Positions 1 to 6,160 of a stretch of DNA of 10,167 bases are shown here, piece by piece. The position numbers were made by a program, and so were the translations under genes. The notes beneath the pieces are model-generated. The model was not told where the DNA came from and made no database searches. It saw only the letters and a list, made by a program, of their open reading frames with translations. Origin of the DNA: an uncultured Clostridium sp. (GTDB taxonomy: Bacteria > Bacillota > Clostridia > Lachnospirales > Lachnospiraceae); NCBI GenBank assembly GCA_958442925.1, contig CAUCIO010000078.1, positions 1 through 10,167 on the forward strand. Reading direction: 5' to 3'. Position 1 is the stretch's first letter; every line of letters begins with the position of its first letter.

Positions 1-6
1 CCTCCT
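1..6 (-). promoter_or_regulatory. Shine-Dalgarno of the next gene beyond the window
   Basis: Read on the minus strand, the window ends in AGGAGG, about nine bases after the stop codon of the FGGY kinase. This spacing is what a ribosome binding site for a closely following co-transcribed gene would look like. That gene would begin just outside the window. An ATG also occurs at 13..11, but it has no ribosome binding site of its own, so the SD reading is preferred. No terminator is visible between the kinase stop and the edge. Confidence 0.5.
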
Positions 7-15
7 GTTCCATTC

Positions 16-1512
16 TTATTTTTCTGCCCAGTCCTTAGCACGTTCTACTGCCTTATGCCAGTTCCTGAGAAGCTCTGTCCTGGTGGATTCCTCCATATGA
101 GGTTCATATCTTTTATAAAGTTTCCAGTTATGCTCAAGTTCTGATAGATCGTGGAACTCCCCGATTCCGTAGGCCGCCAGATAAGCAGCTCCCAGACCTG
201 TCGTATCTGTAATTACTGGAACGTCCACCGGGATTCCCAGAATATCAGCCTGAAACTGCATTAAAAATTCATTGACAACCGCTCCTCCGTCTACCCTCAT
301 CACCTCAATCGGAATGCCGGAATCTTTCACCATTACATCCAGATTATCCTTCACCTGATATGCAATACTCTCCAACGTAGCTCTCACCAGCTGTTCCTTT
401 GTAGTTCCTCCTGTAATTCCTACAATAGTTCCTCTGGCATACTGGTCCCAATGAGGTGCTGCAAGCCCTGCAAAAGCCGGTACAAAGTAGACTCCGCCTG
501 TATCCGGTACAGATTTGGCCAGTTCCTCTGTCTCAGCTGCGCTGGAAATCAAATGCAGTTTGTCTCGAAGCCACTGAACTGCTGCTCCCGATATGTAAAT
601 GCCGCCATCCAGGGCAAATGTCATCTGCTTATTATTCAGCCCCCATCCTACGGTAGTCAGAAGACCATTGTCTGAGTAGACTGGCTTATCCCCTGTATTC
701 ATCAGCATAAAGCAGCCTGTTCCATAGGTTGTTTTCACAGTTCCCGGCTTAAAACATGCCTGGCCGAAAAGAGCTGCCTGCTGATCTACCACAGAACCGG
801 AAATTGGAATCTTAGCCCCGAAGAAATCCAGGGGATCTGTATAGCCGTATACCTTGGCGCTGTCGTGAATCTCCGGAAGAATGCTTTTAGGAATATCCAA
901 TGCCTTTAAAATGTCCTCATCCCATTCTCCTGTGTGAATATTTAACAGCATGGTTCTGGACGCAGTGGAATAATCTGTCACATGCACATGGCCATGAGTC
1001 AGTTTCCAGATCATCCAGGTATCCAGTGTTCCTGCAATCACATGGCCATTCTCAATTTTTTCCCGTACTCCTTCCACATGATCCATAATCCAGCGTATTT
1101 TTGTAGCGCTGAAATAAGCATCTGCCACTAATCCTGTCCGTTCCCGAATCAGATCTCCATACTTTTCTGCCAGTTCATCTGCCATCTTCGCTGTTCTTCT
1201 GTCCTGCCAGACGATGGCATTGTATACCGGCACACCTGTGTAGCGATCCCACAGCATAACCGTCTCTCCCTGATTATCAAGACCCATGCAGGTCAGATCT
1301 GCTACCTGGATTCCCGCTTCTTCCGCCGCCATGGCTATGGTTTCCAGAATACTGCTCCAGATTTCCATGGGATCGTGCTCTACCCATCCCGGTTCCGGAT
1401 AATACTGGGTATGCTCCTTGTATCCTCTGGCAACCTGATTCCACTGTGCGTCAAAAATAAGAGCTGTTGTGCCTGTTGTCCCCTGATCCAAACCTAAATA
1501 ATACTTCTCCAA
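16..1512 (-). CDS. FGGY-family kinase, glycerol kinase-like (glpK-like), atypical substrate pocket
   Basis: ATP-dependent cytoplasmic kinase of 498 residues, the usual GlpK length, and collinear with GlpK throughout. Visible motifs: N-terminal phosphate loop DQGTTGTT (9-16), PGWVEHDPMEIW (41-52), FGGY signature 1 around YFSATKIRW (133-141), DQQAALFG (243-250), YGTGCFMLMNTG (263-274), FGGY signature 2 around 349-369, and the C-terminal VDGGAVVNEFLMQF (407-420). Compared from memory with E. coli GlpK, the glycerol contacts Glu (E83), Trp (W102), Tyr (Y133) and Asp-Gln (D243, Q244) are kept, but the contact Arg of NQRET is Gly here (NQGET, G82). The FBP-binding glycines are absent. The His of the HFFG loop, phosphorylated by HPr in Gram-positive GlpK, is Asp (D229). 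The start is TTG at 1512, preceded by AAAGGAGG seven bases upstream; the next Met is residue 49, so TTG is well supported. The gene lies 48 bases downstream of EutH copy 2, probably in the same transcript. FGGY kinase is sure; glycerol as substrate is uncertain. Confidence 0.93.
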   Translation of the reverse strand: MEKYYLGLDQGTTGTTALIFDAQWNQVARGYKEHTQYYPEPGWVEHDPMEIWSSILETIAMAAEEAGIQVADLTCMGLDNQGETVMLWDRYTGVPVYNAIVWQDRRTAKMADELAEKYGDLIRERTGLVADAYFSATKIRWIMDHVEGVREKIENGHVIAGTLDTWMIWKLTHGHVHVTDYSTASRTMLLNIHTGEWDEDILKALDIPKSILPEIHDSAKVYGYTDPLDFFGAKIPISGSVVDQQAALFGQACFKPGTVKTTYGTGCFMLMNTGDKPVYSDNGLLTTVGWGLNNKQMTFALDGGIYISGAAVQWLRDKLHLISSAAETEELAKSVPDTGGVYFVPAFAGLAAPHWDQYARGTIVGITGGTTKEQLVRATLESIAYQVKDNLDVMVKDSGIPIEVMRVDGGAVVNEFLMQFQADILGIPVDVPVITDTTGLGAAYLAAYGIGEFHDLSELEHNWKLYKRYEPHMEESTRTELLRNWHKAVERAKDWAEK

Positions 1513-1560
1513 CTGTTCTCCTCCTTTATTTACACTGTTTGCTGTAACCCTGTCAATTTC

Positions 1561-2658
1561 TTATTTTTCCTGCTGTTCCCTGCCCGGCTCCATTCCCCTG
1601 CACATAAAAAGAGCTAAACAGACTGCAATAATACCTGCTGCCAGCTTTCCAATTACAACTGGCGTAATCATAGACGGCTCTACCCCTGCCGTAAATCCCA
1701 GATGATCACCCAGAGCCGCTGTAGCCGGAACCAGCCAGGCTGTATTAACAATAATGCCCTTTTTATTCATATCTTTCATCATTGTATAAACAGGAACGGA
1801 ATTGGCTAAGGTAAATACAAGGCCAGCTGCGCTGGTTTTATCAAGTCCCAGCTTCTGTCCTGCCCTGTTTAACGGCTTATCCAGCACTTTTGTGAGAATG
1901 GTAAGAACTGGAAAAGTTCCAAGCAGGACAATACCAATTCCTGCAATGGCACTCATACCCTCCATAATATCTGCCATTCCCGGAATCACTACTACTCCGG
2001 TAAGATGTTCAAAAGCTGCTGCTGCCAGTCCAATATAGATAACAATCGTTATAAACTGTCCGAATACCATGCATCCCTTTACCATAGCTTCCGGAATAAA
2101 TTTAAGCCCCAGGGCCAGAATTGCTGCCAGAATGATAACTGGAACCGTATTCCAGAGCACCATGGATGGATTAAATCCTGCAATCAACCCTCCTATAACA
2201 CTTCCTGCCGGAATTGTAATCAATCCAATTAAAAGCCCTTTAGAGAAGTAGGGGCGATCCTCTTTTTCGATCAGTCCCAAGCCTACCGGAATTGAAAATA
2301 CCAGTGTGCATCCTAACATAGATGCCACAATATTCCCCGCCAGAAGTCCTGCCTCCTGATTCTGAGCCAGCTCCACAGCCAGAGGATAACCTCCCATATC
2401 ATTGGCTAAAATCGCTCCGAACATAGCCGGATCTGCTCCCAGTGCTTCAAATACAGGAATAATCACAGGACCCAATAAATCTGCAATCACAGGAGCCAGA
2501 CAGACAATGCCTACCATCCCCAGCGCCAGAGGCCCCATAGCCTGAAATCCCTCATCAAACTTCTCTCCCAGTCCCAGCCTGTTCCCGAAAATCTTGTCAG
2601 CCGCTCCAATGATCACTCCGGCTGCCATCACCCAAAGAATAATCTGGTCAAATGTCAT
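1561..2658 (-). CDS. eutH: EutH-family membrane transporter, copy 2
   Basis: Integral membrane protein of 365 residues, related to EutH, the proposed ethanolamine facilitator. It is almost entirely hydrophobic segments with short loops. Family hallmarks include FDEGFQAMGPLALGMVG (34-50), GPVIIPVFEALGA (63-75), NDMGGYPLA (86-94), VFSIPVGL (120-127), LGLKFIPEAM (183-192) and ALGDHLGF (315-322). The last keeps an Asp that I recall as conserved in characterised EutH. The start at 2658 is chosen because AAGGAGG sits seven bases upstream and the resulting N-terminus (MTFDQII) matches copy 1; an in-frame extension to 2772 would run through the promoter and RBS. It precedes the FGGY kinase by 48 bases. 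No other eut gene is visible, so ethanolamine is not assured as substrate; a polyol or other small alcohol fits the neighbouring kinase as an inference. Confidence 0.9.
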   Translation of the reverse strand: MTFDQIILWVMAAGVIIGAADKIFGNRLGLGEKFDEGFQAMGPLALGMVGIVCLAPVIADLLGPVIIPVFEALGADPAMFGAILANDMGGYPLAVELAQNQEAGLLAGNIVASMLGCTLVFSIPVGLGLIEKEDRPYFSKGLLIGLITIPAGSVIGGLIAGFNPSMVLWNTVPVIILAAILALGLKFIPEAMVKGCMVFGQFITIVIYIGLAAAAFEHLTGVVVIPGMADIMEGMSAIAGIGIVLLGTFPVLTILTKVLDKPLNRAGQKLGLDKTSAAGLVFTLANSVPVYTMMKDMNKKGIIVNTAWLVPATAALGDHLGFTAGVEPSMITPVVIGKLAAGIIAVCLALFMCRGMEPGREQQEK

Positions 2659-2689
2659 GCAGTTTCCTCCTTTTCTTCCGCTCTGCCCA

Positions 2690-2849
2690 GCGTTTGTTGT
2701 AAAAATCCACATTTTCACGTGCTTTTTGTTGTGTTTTATTGTATTACTTTCTAATTTTAAAATCAATACCACAAAATAGCTGATTTTTTAAGCGTTTTTT
2801 TGTGCATTTTTTTCTCAATATTGTATCATTTTGCAAAAATACAACAAAT
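2690..2849. repeat. Repeated GCGTTT/TTGTTGT-type motifs in the EutH copy 2 leader
   Basis: Three similar tracts lie in the same orientation on the plus strand: GCGTTTGTTGTA at 2690-2701, GCTTTTTGTTGTG at 2721-2733 and GCGTTTTTTTGTG at 2792-2804. An opposite-facing ACAACAAAT is at 2841-2849. The second sits just downstream of the predicted -10 box, where a repressor would block transcription. Also present are a 10-bp palindrome TTTTGCAAAA (2829-2838) and flanking arms TTGTAT/ATACAA (2821-2826 and 2839-2844). These could be operators for the adjacent DeoR-type regulator, but the region is very AT-rich and such matches arise easily by chance. Confidence 0.35.
2738..2766 (-). promoter_or_regulatory. 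Predicted sigma-A promoter for EutH copy 2 and kinase
   Basis: On the minus strand a -35-like TTGATT (2766-2761) is followed after 17 bases by a -10-like TACAAT (2743-2738). This would give a leader of roughly 70-75 bases before the ATG at 2658. The surrounding DNA is strongly AT-rich. The sequence does not resemble the TTGGCA/TATAAT element of EutH copy 1 and the regulator, so the two EutH copies are likely controlled differently. The call rests on spacing and hexamers only. Confidence 0.55.
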
Positions 2850-2921
2850 TACACATTTTATATCTGCAGACTGAAGCATCCAGATACATAAAAAGGGAAT
2901 CCTGCAGATTCAAAATCAAAT

Positions 2922-2983
2922 AAAAAAAGAAGAGAACTCCGTTTCACCTGCCTGTACAGCCTGTGAATCTTCTTCTCTTCTTT
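2922..2983 (-). terminator. Rho-independent terminator after the DeoR-type regulator
   Basis: On the minus strand an 11-base arm AAAGAAGAGAA (2983-2973) pairs perfectly with TTCTCTTCTTT (2936-2926), and the T-run continues to 2922. An inner helix of five pairs, TTCAC (2967-2963) with GTGAA (2947-2943), closes over a loop containing the self-complementary CTGTACAG. The hairpin lies 78 bases past the regulator stop and before the EutH copy 2 promoter, so it should separate the two units. The main stem is purine/pyrimidine-skewed and only moderately GC-rich, so its strength is uncertain. Confidence 0.6.
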
Positions 2984-3017
2984 CTCATATTCTTTATTAT
3001 TCTTTGTATTAGTTTTT

Positions 3018-3037
3018 AAGACCATCCTGAAGACCAT
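3018..3037. repeat. Short direct repeat AAGACCAT x2
   Basis: Two perfect copies of AAGACCAT are separated by CCTG, 24 bases beyond the regulator stop codon. The total is only 20 bases, so it may be a local slippage product or a binding site with two turns-spaced half-sites (12-base period). No function is assigned. Confidence 0.4.
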
Positions 3038-3060
3038 GCAGCAAAGCGCTTACTCTGCCT

Positions 3061-3852
3061 CTATGCATCCGTCTTTTCCCTGTCTTCCAGCGCATCAGTC
3101 TGGATTACTTCTGTCTTCATTGTATGCATTTTCCCTAAAATAGCCCGATCTGCCCTGCTGTCAGTAATCAGCACATCCAATCTGGACAAAGGGCATACCT
3201 CATTCATAGCGATCACACCAAATTTGCTGTAGTCTGTCAGCCCGATCACCTTCTGGCTCCGCTCCAGCATGACGCGTCTCAGATTCGTTTCTTCAATATG
3301 GTAGTCCGTGATGCCGTTTTCTACCGTTAATCCACCGATTCCCAAAATATATTTGTCCAGATTGAAACGGCTCATTACCTGCTCTGCCACAAAGCCGGAA
3401 ACGGAAAATTCTCCTTTGCGGACCTCTCCTCCCAGCATAATAACGCGGATATTCTCATCCTCACTTAAAATTTCCGCAATCGGCATGGAGTTAGTCAGCA
3501 CAATCACTCTCTTTTTCCCAAGTAAAGCCTTAGCAAACTCCCTGGCTGTGGTTCCAATATCGATTCCCAGCACGTCTCCGTCCTCAATCAACTCCACAGC
3601 CCTTCTGGCGATAGCCGTCTTTTCTGCATAGTGCTTAATCTCCCGCTGCTCGTAGAGCGGCTCTTTTCCCTTCTTCTGATTCAGCACTGCGCCCCCGTAT
3701 ACCCGAGTCAAAAGTCCCTGTTTTTCCAGATATTCCAAATCTCTGCGGATCGTCTCAATGGACACATCAAATATCTTCATCAGGTCGCTGACTTTTAACA
3801 TCCGCTCTGCCTGGATCATCTCTATAATTTTCTCCCGCCTGCTCTGAAGCAT
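3061..3852 (-). CDS. DeoR/GlpR-family transcriptional regulator
   Basis: Cytoplasmic DNA-binding repressor of 263 residues, the normal length for the family. The N-terminal winged helix-turn-helix (about 3-57) contains the family pattern SIETIRRDLEYLEKQGLL (31-48), ending in RVYGGA (50-55). The C-terminal DeoRC sensor domain, an isomerase-like fold that binds phosphorylated sugars, shows GIDIGTTA (96-103), LTNS (119-122), MLGGEVR (139-145), GIGGLTVENGITD (171-183) and LTDYSKFG (205-212). The ATG at 3852 is preceded by a G-rich SD (GGGGGGAG). The gene sits between two EutH paralogs and has a promoter nearly identical to that of EutH copy 1. This suggests autoregulation and control of the neighbouring transporter and kinase genes. 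The effector is probably a phosphorylated intermediate made by the local kinase; this is inference. Confidence 0.93.
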   Translation of the reverse strand: MLQSRREKIIEMIQAERMLKVSDLMKIFDVSIETIRRDLEYLEKQGLLTRVYGGAVLNQKKGKEPLYEQREIKHYAEKTAIARRAVELIEDGDVLGIDIGTTAREFAKALLGKKRVIVLTNSMPIAEILSEDENIRVIMLGGEVRKGEFSVSGFVAEQVMSRFNLDKYILGIGGLTVENGITDYHIEETNLRRVMLERSQKVIGLTDYSKFGVIAMNEVCPLSRLDVLITDSRADRAILGKMHTMKTEVIQTDALEDREKTDA

Positions 3853-3891
3853 GGTTTTCTCCCCCCCTGTCTGGCATTTGTCTATGATTTT

Positions 3892-3920
3892 ATTATAATA
3901 CCTGGGGAGATTTTTGCCAA
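3892..3920 (-). promoter_or_regulatory. Promoter of the DeoR-type regulator, with degenerate inverted repeat
   Basis: On the minus strand TTGGCA (3920-3915) and TATAAT (3897-3892) are separated by exactly 17 bases and end 39 bases before the regulator ATG. Twenty-six of 29 positions match the EutH copy 1 promoter at 5123-5151. Within the spacer the right half-site AGGTATT is intact while the left half reads AAAATCT instead of AATACCT, so the inverted repeat is imperfect here. A likely site for autoregulation. Confidence 0.8.
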
Positions 3921-3995
3921 CAAGCCATAACAGTTTGCAGCTCTCCTCTTTCAGCCCAGTCCCTGCCTCTTCCTGATATCAGCGTACAAGAGACG

Positions 3996-5075
3996 CTACG
4001 CCTCCTCCATGCCTCTGCACATAAAAAGAGCCAGACACACGGCAAGTACGCCAGCTGACAGTTTTCCCGCCACCACCGGGGTAATCATGGACGGCTCTAC
4101 CCCTGCCGTAAATCCCAGATGAGCCCCCAGAGCTGACGTAGCCGGAACCAGCCAGGCTGTATTCACAATAATGCCCTTTTTGTTCATATTCTTCATCATC
4201 GTATAGACGGGAACAGAATTAGCCAGTGTAAACACAAGGCCAGCTGCACTGATCTTATCAAGTCCCAGCCTTCTCCCTGCCCGGTTTAACGGTTTGTCCA
4301 GCAGCTTTGTGAGAATGGTGAGCGCCGGAAAGGTTCCAATCAGGACAATTCCGATTCCTGCAACCGCCCTCATTCCTTCCATAATATCCGCCATCCCCGG
4401 AATCACCACCACTCCGGTGAGATGTTCAAAGGCAGCTGCCGCCAGCCCTATGTAGATGACAATCGTAATAAACTGTCCAAATATCATGCACCCTTTTACC
4501 ATGGCCTCCGGAAATGCCTTCAGACCCAGAGCCAGAATTGCGGCCAGGAGAATGACAGGAACCATATTTCGAAGCACCATGGACAGCTCAAAGCCTGCAG
4601 CCAGGCCTCCTATGACGCTTCCCGCCGGAATTGTGATGAGACCGATTAAAAATCCTCTGGAAAAATAAGGCCGATCCTCCTTTTCAATCAGGCTCAAGCC
4701 TACGGGAATGGAGAACACCAGGGTACATCCCAGCATGGAGGATACAATCGTCCCAGCCAAGAGTCCCGCCTCCTGATTTTCGGCCAGCTCCACAGCCAGG
4801 GAATAACCGCCCATATCATTGGCTAAAATCGCTCCAAACATAGCAGGGTCTGCTCCCAGCGCCTCAAATACCGGAATAATCACAGGGCCTGATACATCTG
4901 CAATCACAGGAGCCAGACAGACAATTCCAACCATCCCCAGGGCCAGCGGCCCCATAGCCTGAAACCCCTCGTCAAACTTCTGGCCCAGCCCCAGCCTGTT
5001 CCCAAAAATCTTATCAGCCGCCCCGATGATTGCCCCGGCTGCTATTACCCAAATAATGATTTGGTCAAATGTCAT
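3996..5075 (-). CDS. eutH: EutH-family membrane transporter, copy 1 (divergent)
   Basis: Membrane protein of 359 residues, about 90% identical to copy 2 by hand count (about 37 substitutions in the shared 357 residues) and with the same chain of hydrophobic segments. FDEGFQAMG (34-42), NDMGGYSLA (86-94), VFSIPVGL (120-127) and the internal Met-rich YTMMKNMNKKG (291-301) are retained. It departs from copy 2 at positions that look conserved in the family: LLG becomes VSG (61-63), LKFIPE becomes LKAFPE (185-190), and GDHLGF becomes GAHLGF (A318). Copy 1 therefore seems to be the faster-evolving paralog, perhaps with altered substrate or function. The ATG at 5075 has GGGAGGAG five bases upstream. 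It is preceded by a terminator and its own promoter, so it is transcribed separately from the ABC operon. No clear terminator follows it before the regulator promoter. Confidence 0.9.
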   Translation of the reverse strand: MTFDQIIIWVIAAGAIIGAADKIFGNRLGLGQKFDEGFQAMGPLALGMVGIVCLAPVIADVSGPVIIPVFEALGADPAMFGAILANDMGGYSLAVELAENQEAGLLAGTIVSSMLGCTLVFSIPVGLSLIEKEDRPYFSRGFLIGLITIPAGSVIGGLAAGFELSMVLRNMVPVILLAAILALGLKAFPEAMVKGCMIFGQFITIVIYIGLAAAAFEHLTGVVVIPGMADIMEGMRAVAGIGIVLIGTFPALTILTKLLDKPLNRAGRRLGLDKISAAGLVFTLANSVPVYTMMKNMNKKGIIVNTAWLVPATSALGAHLGFTAGVEPSMITPVVAGKLSAGVLAVCLALFMCRGMEEA

Positions 5076-5122
5076 TCCGTCTCCTCCCTCTCTTATCCTG
5101 TCCTGTATTTATGTCAGGTTTC

Positions 5123-5151
5123 ATTATAATACCTGGAGAGGTATTTGCCAA
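5123..5151 (-). promoter_or_regulatory. Promoter of EutH copy 1 with embedded operator-like inverted repeat
   Basis: On the minus strand TTGGCA (5151-5146), a 17-base spacer and a consensus TATAAT (5128-5123) form a strong sigma-A-type promoter, giving a leader of about 40 bases. The spacer holds a perfect inverted repeat AATACCT-CTCC-AGGTATT (5128-5145) that overlaps the first base of the -10 box. A repressor bound there would exclude RNA polymerase. The whole element recurs, with three changes, before the DeoR-type regulator, which is the obvious candidate to bind it. Confidence 0.82.
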
Positions 5152-5209
5152 CAGCAGCAGCCGATAAATATGCAGAACCTGCCAAATTCCCGGAAAGGTT
5201 CTTTCACAC

Positions 5210-5240
5210 AAAAATGCCGTACAGGTTTCCCTATACGGCA
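5210..5240 (-). terminator. Strong intrinsic terminator of the ABC/isomerase operon
   Basis: On the minus strand, starting seven bases after the epimerase stop, an 11-bp stem (TGCCGTATAGG with CCTGTACGGCA, one G-T wobble) closes a GAAA tetraloop and is followed at once by TTTTT. This is a textbook rho-independent terminator with a stable GNRA loop. It marks the end of the importer, SIS and epimerase unit and isolates the EutH copy 1 promoter just downstream. Confidence 0.92.
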
Positions 5241-5247
5241 AAATTCT

Positions 5248-6084
5248 CTACGCGAAGCATCCCTGAATCGTATTCACATCCCTCAAAAGAAGTTCCATCT
5301 GGTCTCCTGACTGGCCCCGATTCCTCAGAGGCCGAAGATTATAGTAATTTTCTGTAATAATCCAGCCGCCAAAACCTCGTTCCTTCAAATATTTCATCTG
5401 GCTGAAGAAATCTGTATTTCCTTCTCCTAACAAACGATTTCCCGGCGCGTCTGTCCCATCTTTTACATGAAGAATGGTGTCCATGTAAGGATACAGGCCT
5501 TCCAGCTGGCTGAGCTGATCCATATCAAAATTAAATTTAAAATTCTGGGTATCAAAGTGAATTTTCAGATTGTCTGCGCCCACTGCATCCAGAAGTTCAA
5601 TCTGTCTTTTCCAGTCAAGAGCGTTTTCTGTCAGAATTGTAATCCCCCGCTCTGCGCCCAGACGGCACGCATAGCTGAGAGCTTCTCTGGTATGTTCAAT
5701 ATGCTCCTCGCAGGTAATCAGATTGTGAATAAAATTAGGAATCATCAAACGGCTGATTCCCATCTGCGCCGCCGTCTCCACACCGATCTCCATCTGCTCC
5801 CAGGCAATTTTCCCATTCTCGGTAGAATTTCCATGAATAAACTCGTGCTCCATCAGATCATTTAAGACAAGCGCAGGGAATTCTATTCCATATCGCTCTC
5901 CATCCTCCAGATATCCGTCCATCACCGTCTTTTGGGTCAACGGATACCCTGCCTCAAAGCTTCCCAGTTCCAACTGAATTCCTGAAAGACCTGCCTCATG
6001 GGCAGTTCTGACACTGTACAAGCTGCCTCCTGGAAGTCCCCAGGCTACGGCTCCGATTCTAATTCTGCTGTCTGTATTTCCCAT
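5248..6084 (-). CDS. Sugar (phosphate) isomerase/epimerase, TIM-barrel AP-endonuclease 2 superfamily
   Basis: Cytoplasmic protein of 278 residues with the xylose-isomerase-like TIM barrel found in D-tagatose/L-ribulose 3-epimerases, L-ribulose-5-phosphate 3-epimerase and hydroxypyruvate isomerase. The four metal ligands of that family can be placed: Glu153 (LTENALDW), Asp178 (HFDTQN), His206 (LHVKDG) and Glu245 (ITENYYN). The N-terminal strand RIGAVAWGLPGG (9-20) and EAGLSGIQLELGSFEAGYPL (30-49) fit strands 1 and 2. The ATG at 6084 follows an AGGA-containing tract, 76 bases after the SIS gene stop. As last gene of the importer operon it probably epimerises the imported keto-sugar or its phosphate. 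The exact substrate cannot be read from the sequence. Confidence 0.85.
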   Translation of the reverse strand: MGNTDSRIRIGAVAWGLPGGSLYSVRTAHEAGLSGIQLELGSFEAGYPLTQKTVMDGYLEDGERYGIEFPALVLNDLMEHEFIHGNSTENGKIAWEQMEIGVETAAQMGISRLMIPNFIHNLITCEEHIEHTREALSYACRLGAERGITILTENALDWKRQIELLDAVGADNLKIHFDTQNFKFNFDMDQLSQLEGLYPYMDTILHVKDGTDAPGNRLLGEGNTDFFSQMKYLKERGFGGWIITENYYNLRPLRNRGQSGDQMELLLRDVNTIQGCFA

Positions 6085-6160
6085 ATATTTCCTGGCCTCC
6101 CATCTCCTTGCTTAATCCTTTTTCCTGGTTTCCATTCCCATGCTTTTATTCTAATTCAGA

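Larger units (their letters stand above)
2659..3060. other. 402-base intergenic region between the DeoR-type regulator and EutH copy 2
   Basis: No credible coding sequence was found here. From the regulator side it holds a direct repeat AAGACCAT-CCTG-AAGACCAT (3018-3037), a terminator-like hairpin (2922-2983), an AT-rich tract with palindromes and repeated TTGTTGT motifs (2690-2849), a predicted promoter (2738-2766), and the ribosome binding site of EutH copy 2 (2665-2671). About 60 bases between the hairpin and the AT-rich tract show nothing I can name. Confidence 0.7.

Noticed and set aside
2659..2772. 38-residue N-terminal extension of EutH copy 2 reaching 2772
   Set aside because: It would be translated from the predicted promoter and RBS region, has no SD of its own, is absent from copy 1, and is not like a EutH N-terminus.
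3041..3054. Possible catabolite-responsive element (12 of 14 positions by eye)
   Set aside because: It lies just after the regulator stop and far from the next promoter, and lacks the TG at the left end of the consensus; a chance match is likely.
3308..3631. Plus-strand open frame opposite the regulator (also similar ones opposite other genes, e.g. 5467-5865 and 9123-9443)
   Set aside because: These are antisense shadows of well-supported genes, with no recognisable domain or ribosome binding site.
3973..3995. Hairpin and CTGATATCAG palindrome after EutH copy 1, considered as a terminator
   Set aside because: The stem is only five pairs with no following T-run on the minus strand.
1561..5075. 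EutH-DeoR-EutH region considered as a transposon or integron-like duplication
   Set aside because: No transposase, terminal inverted repeats or target-site duplications are visible; an old local duplication explains the pair.
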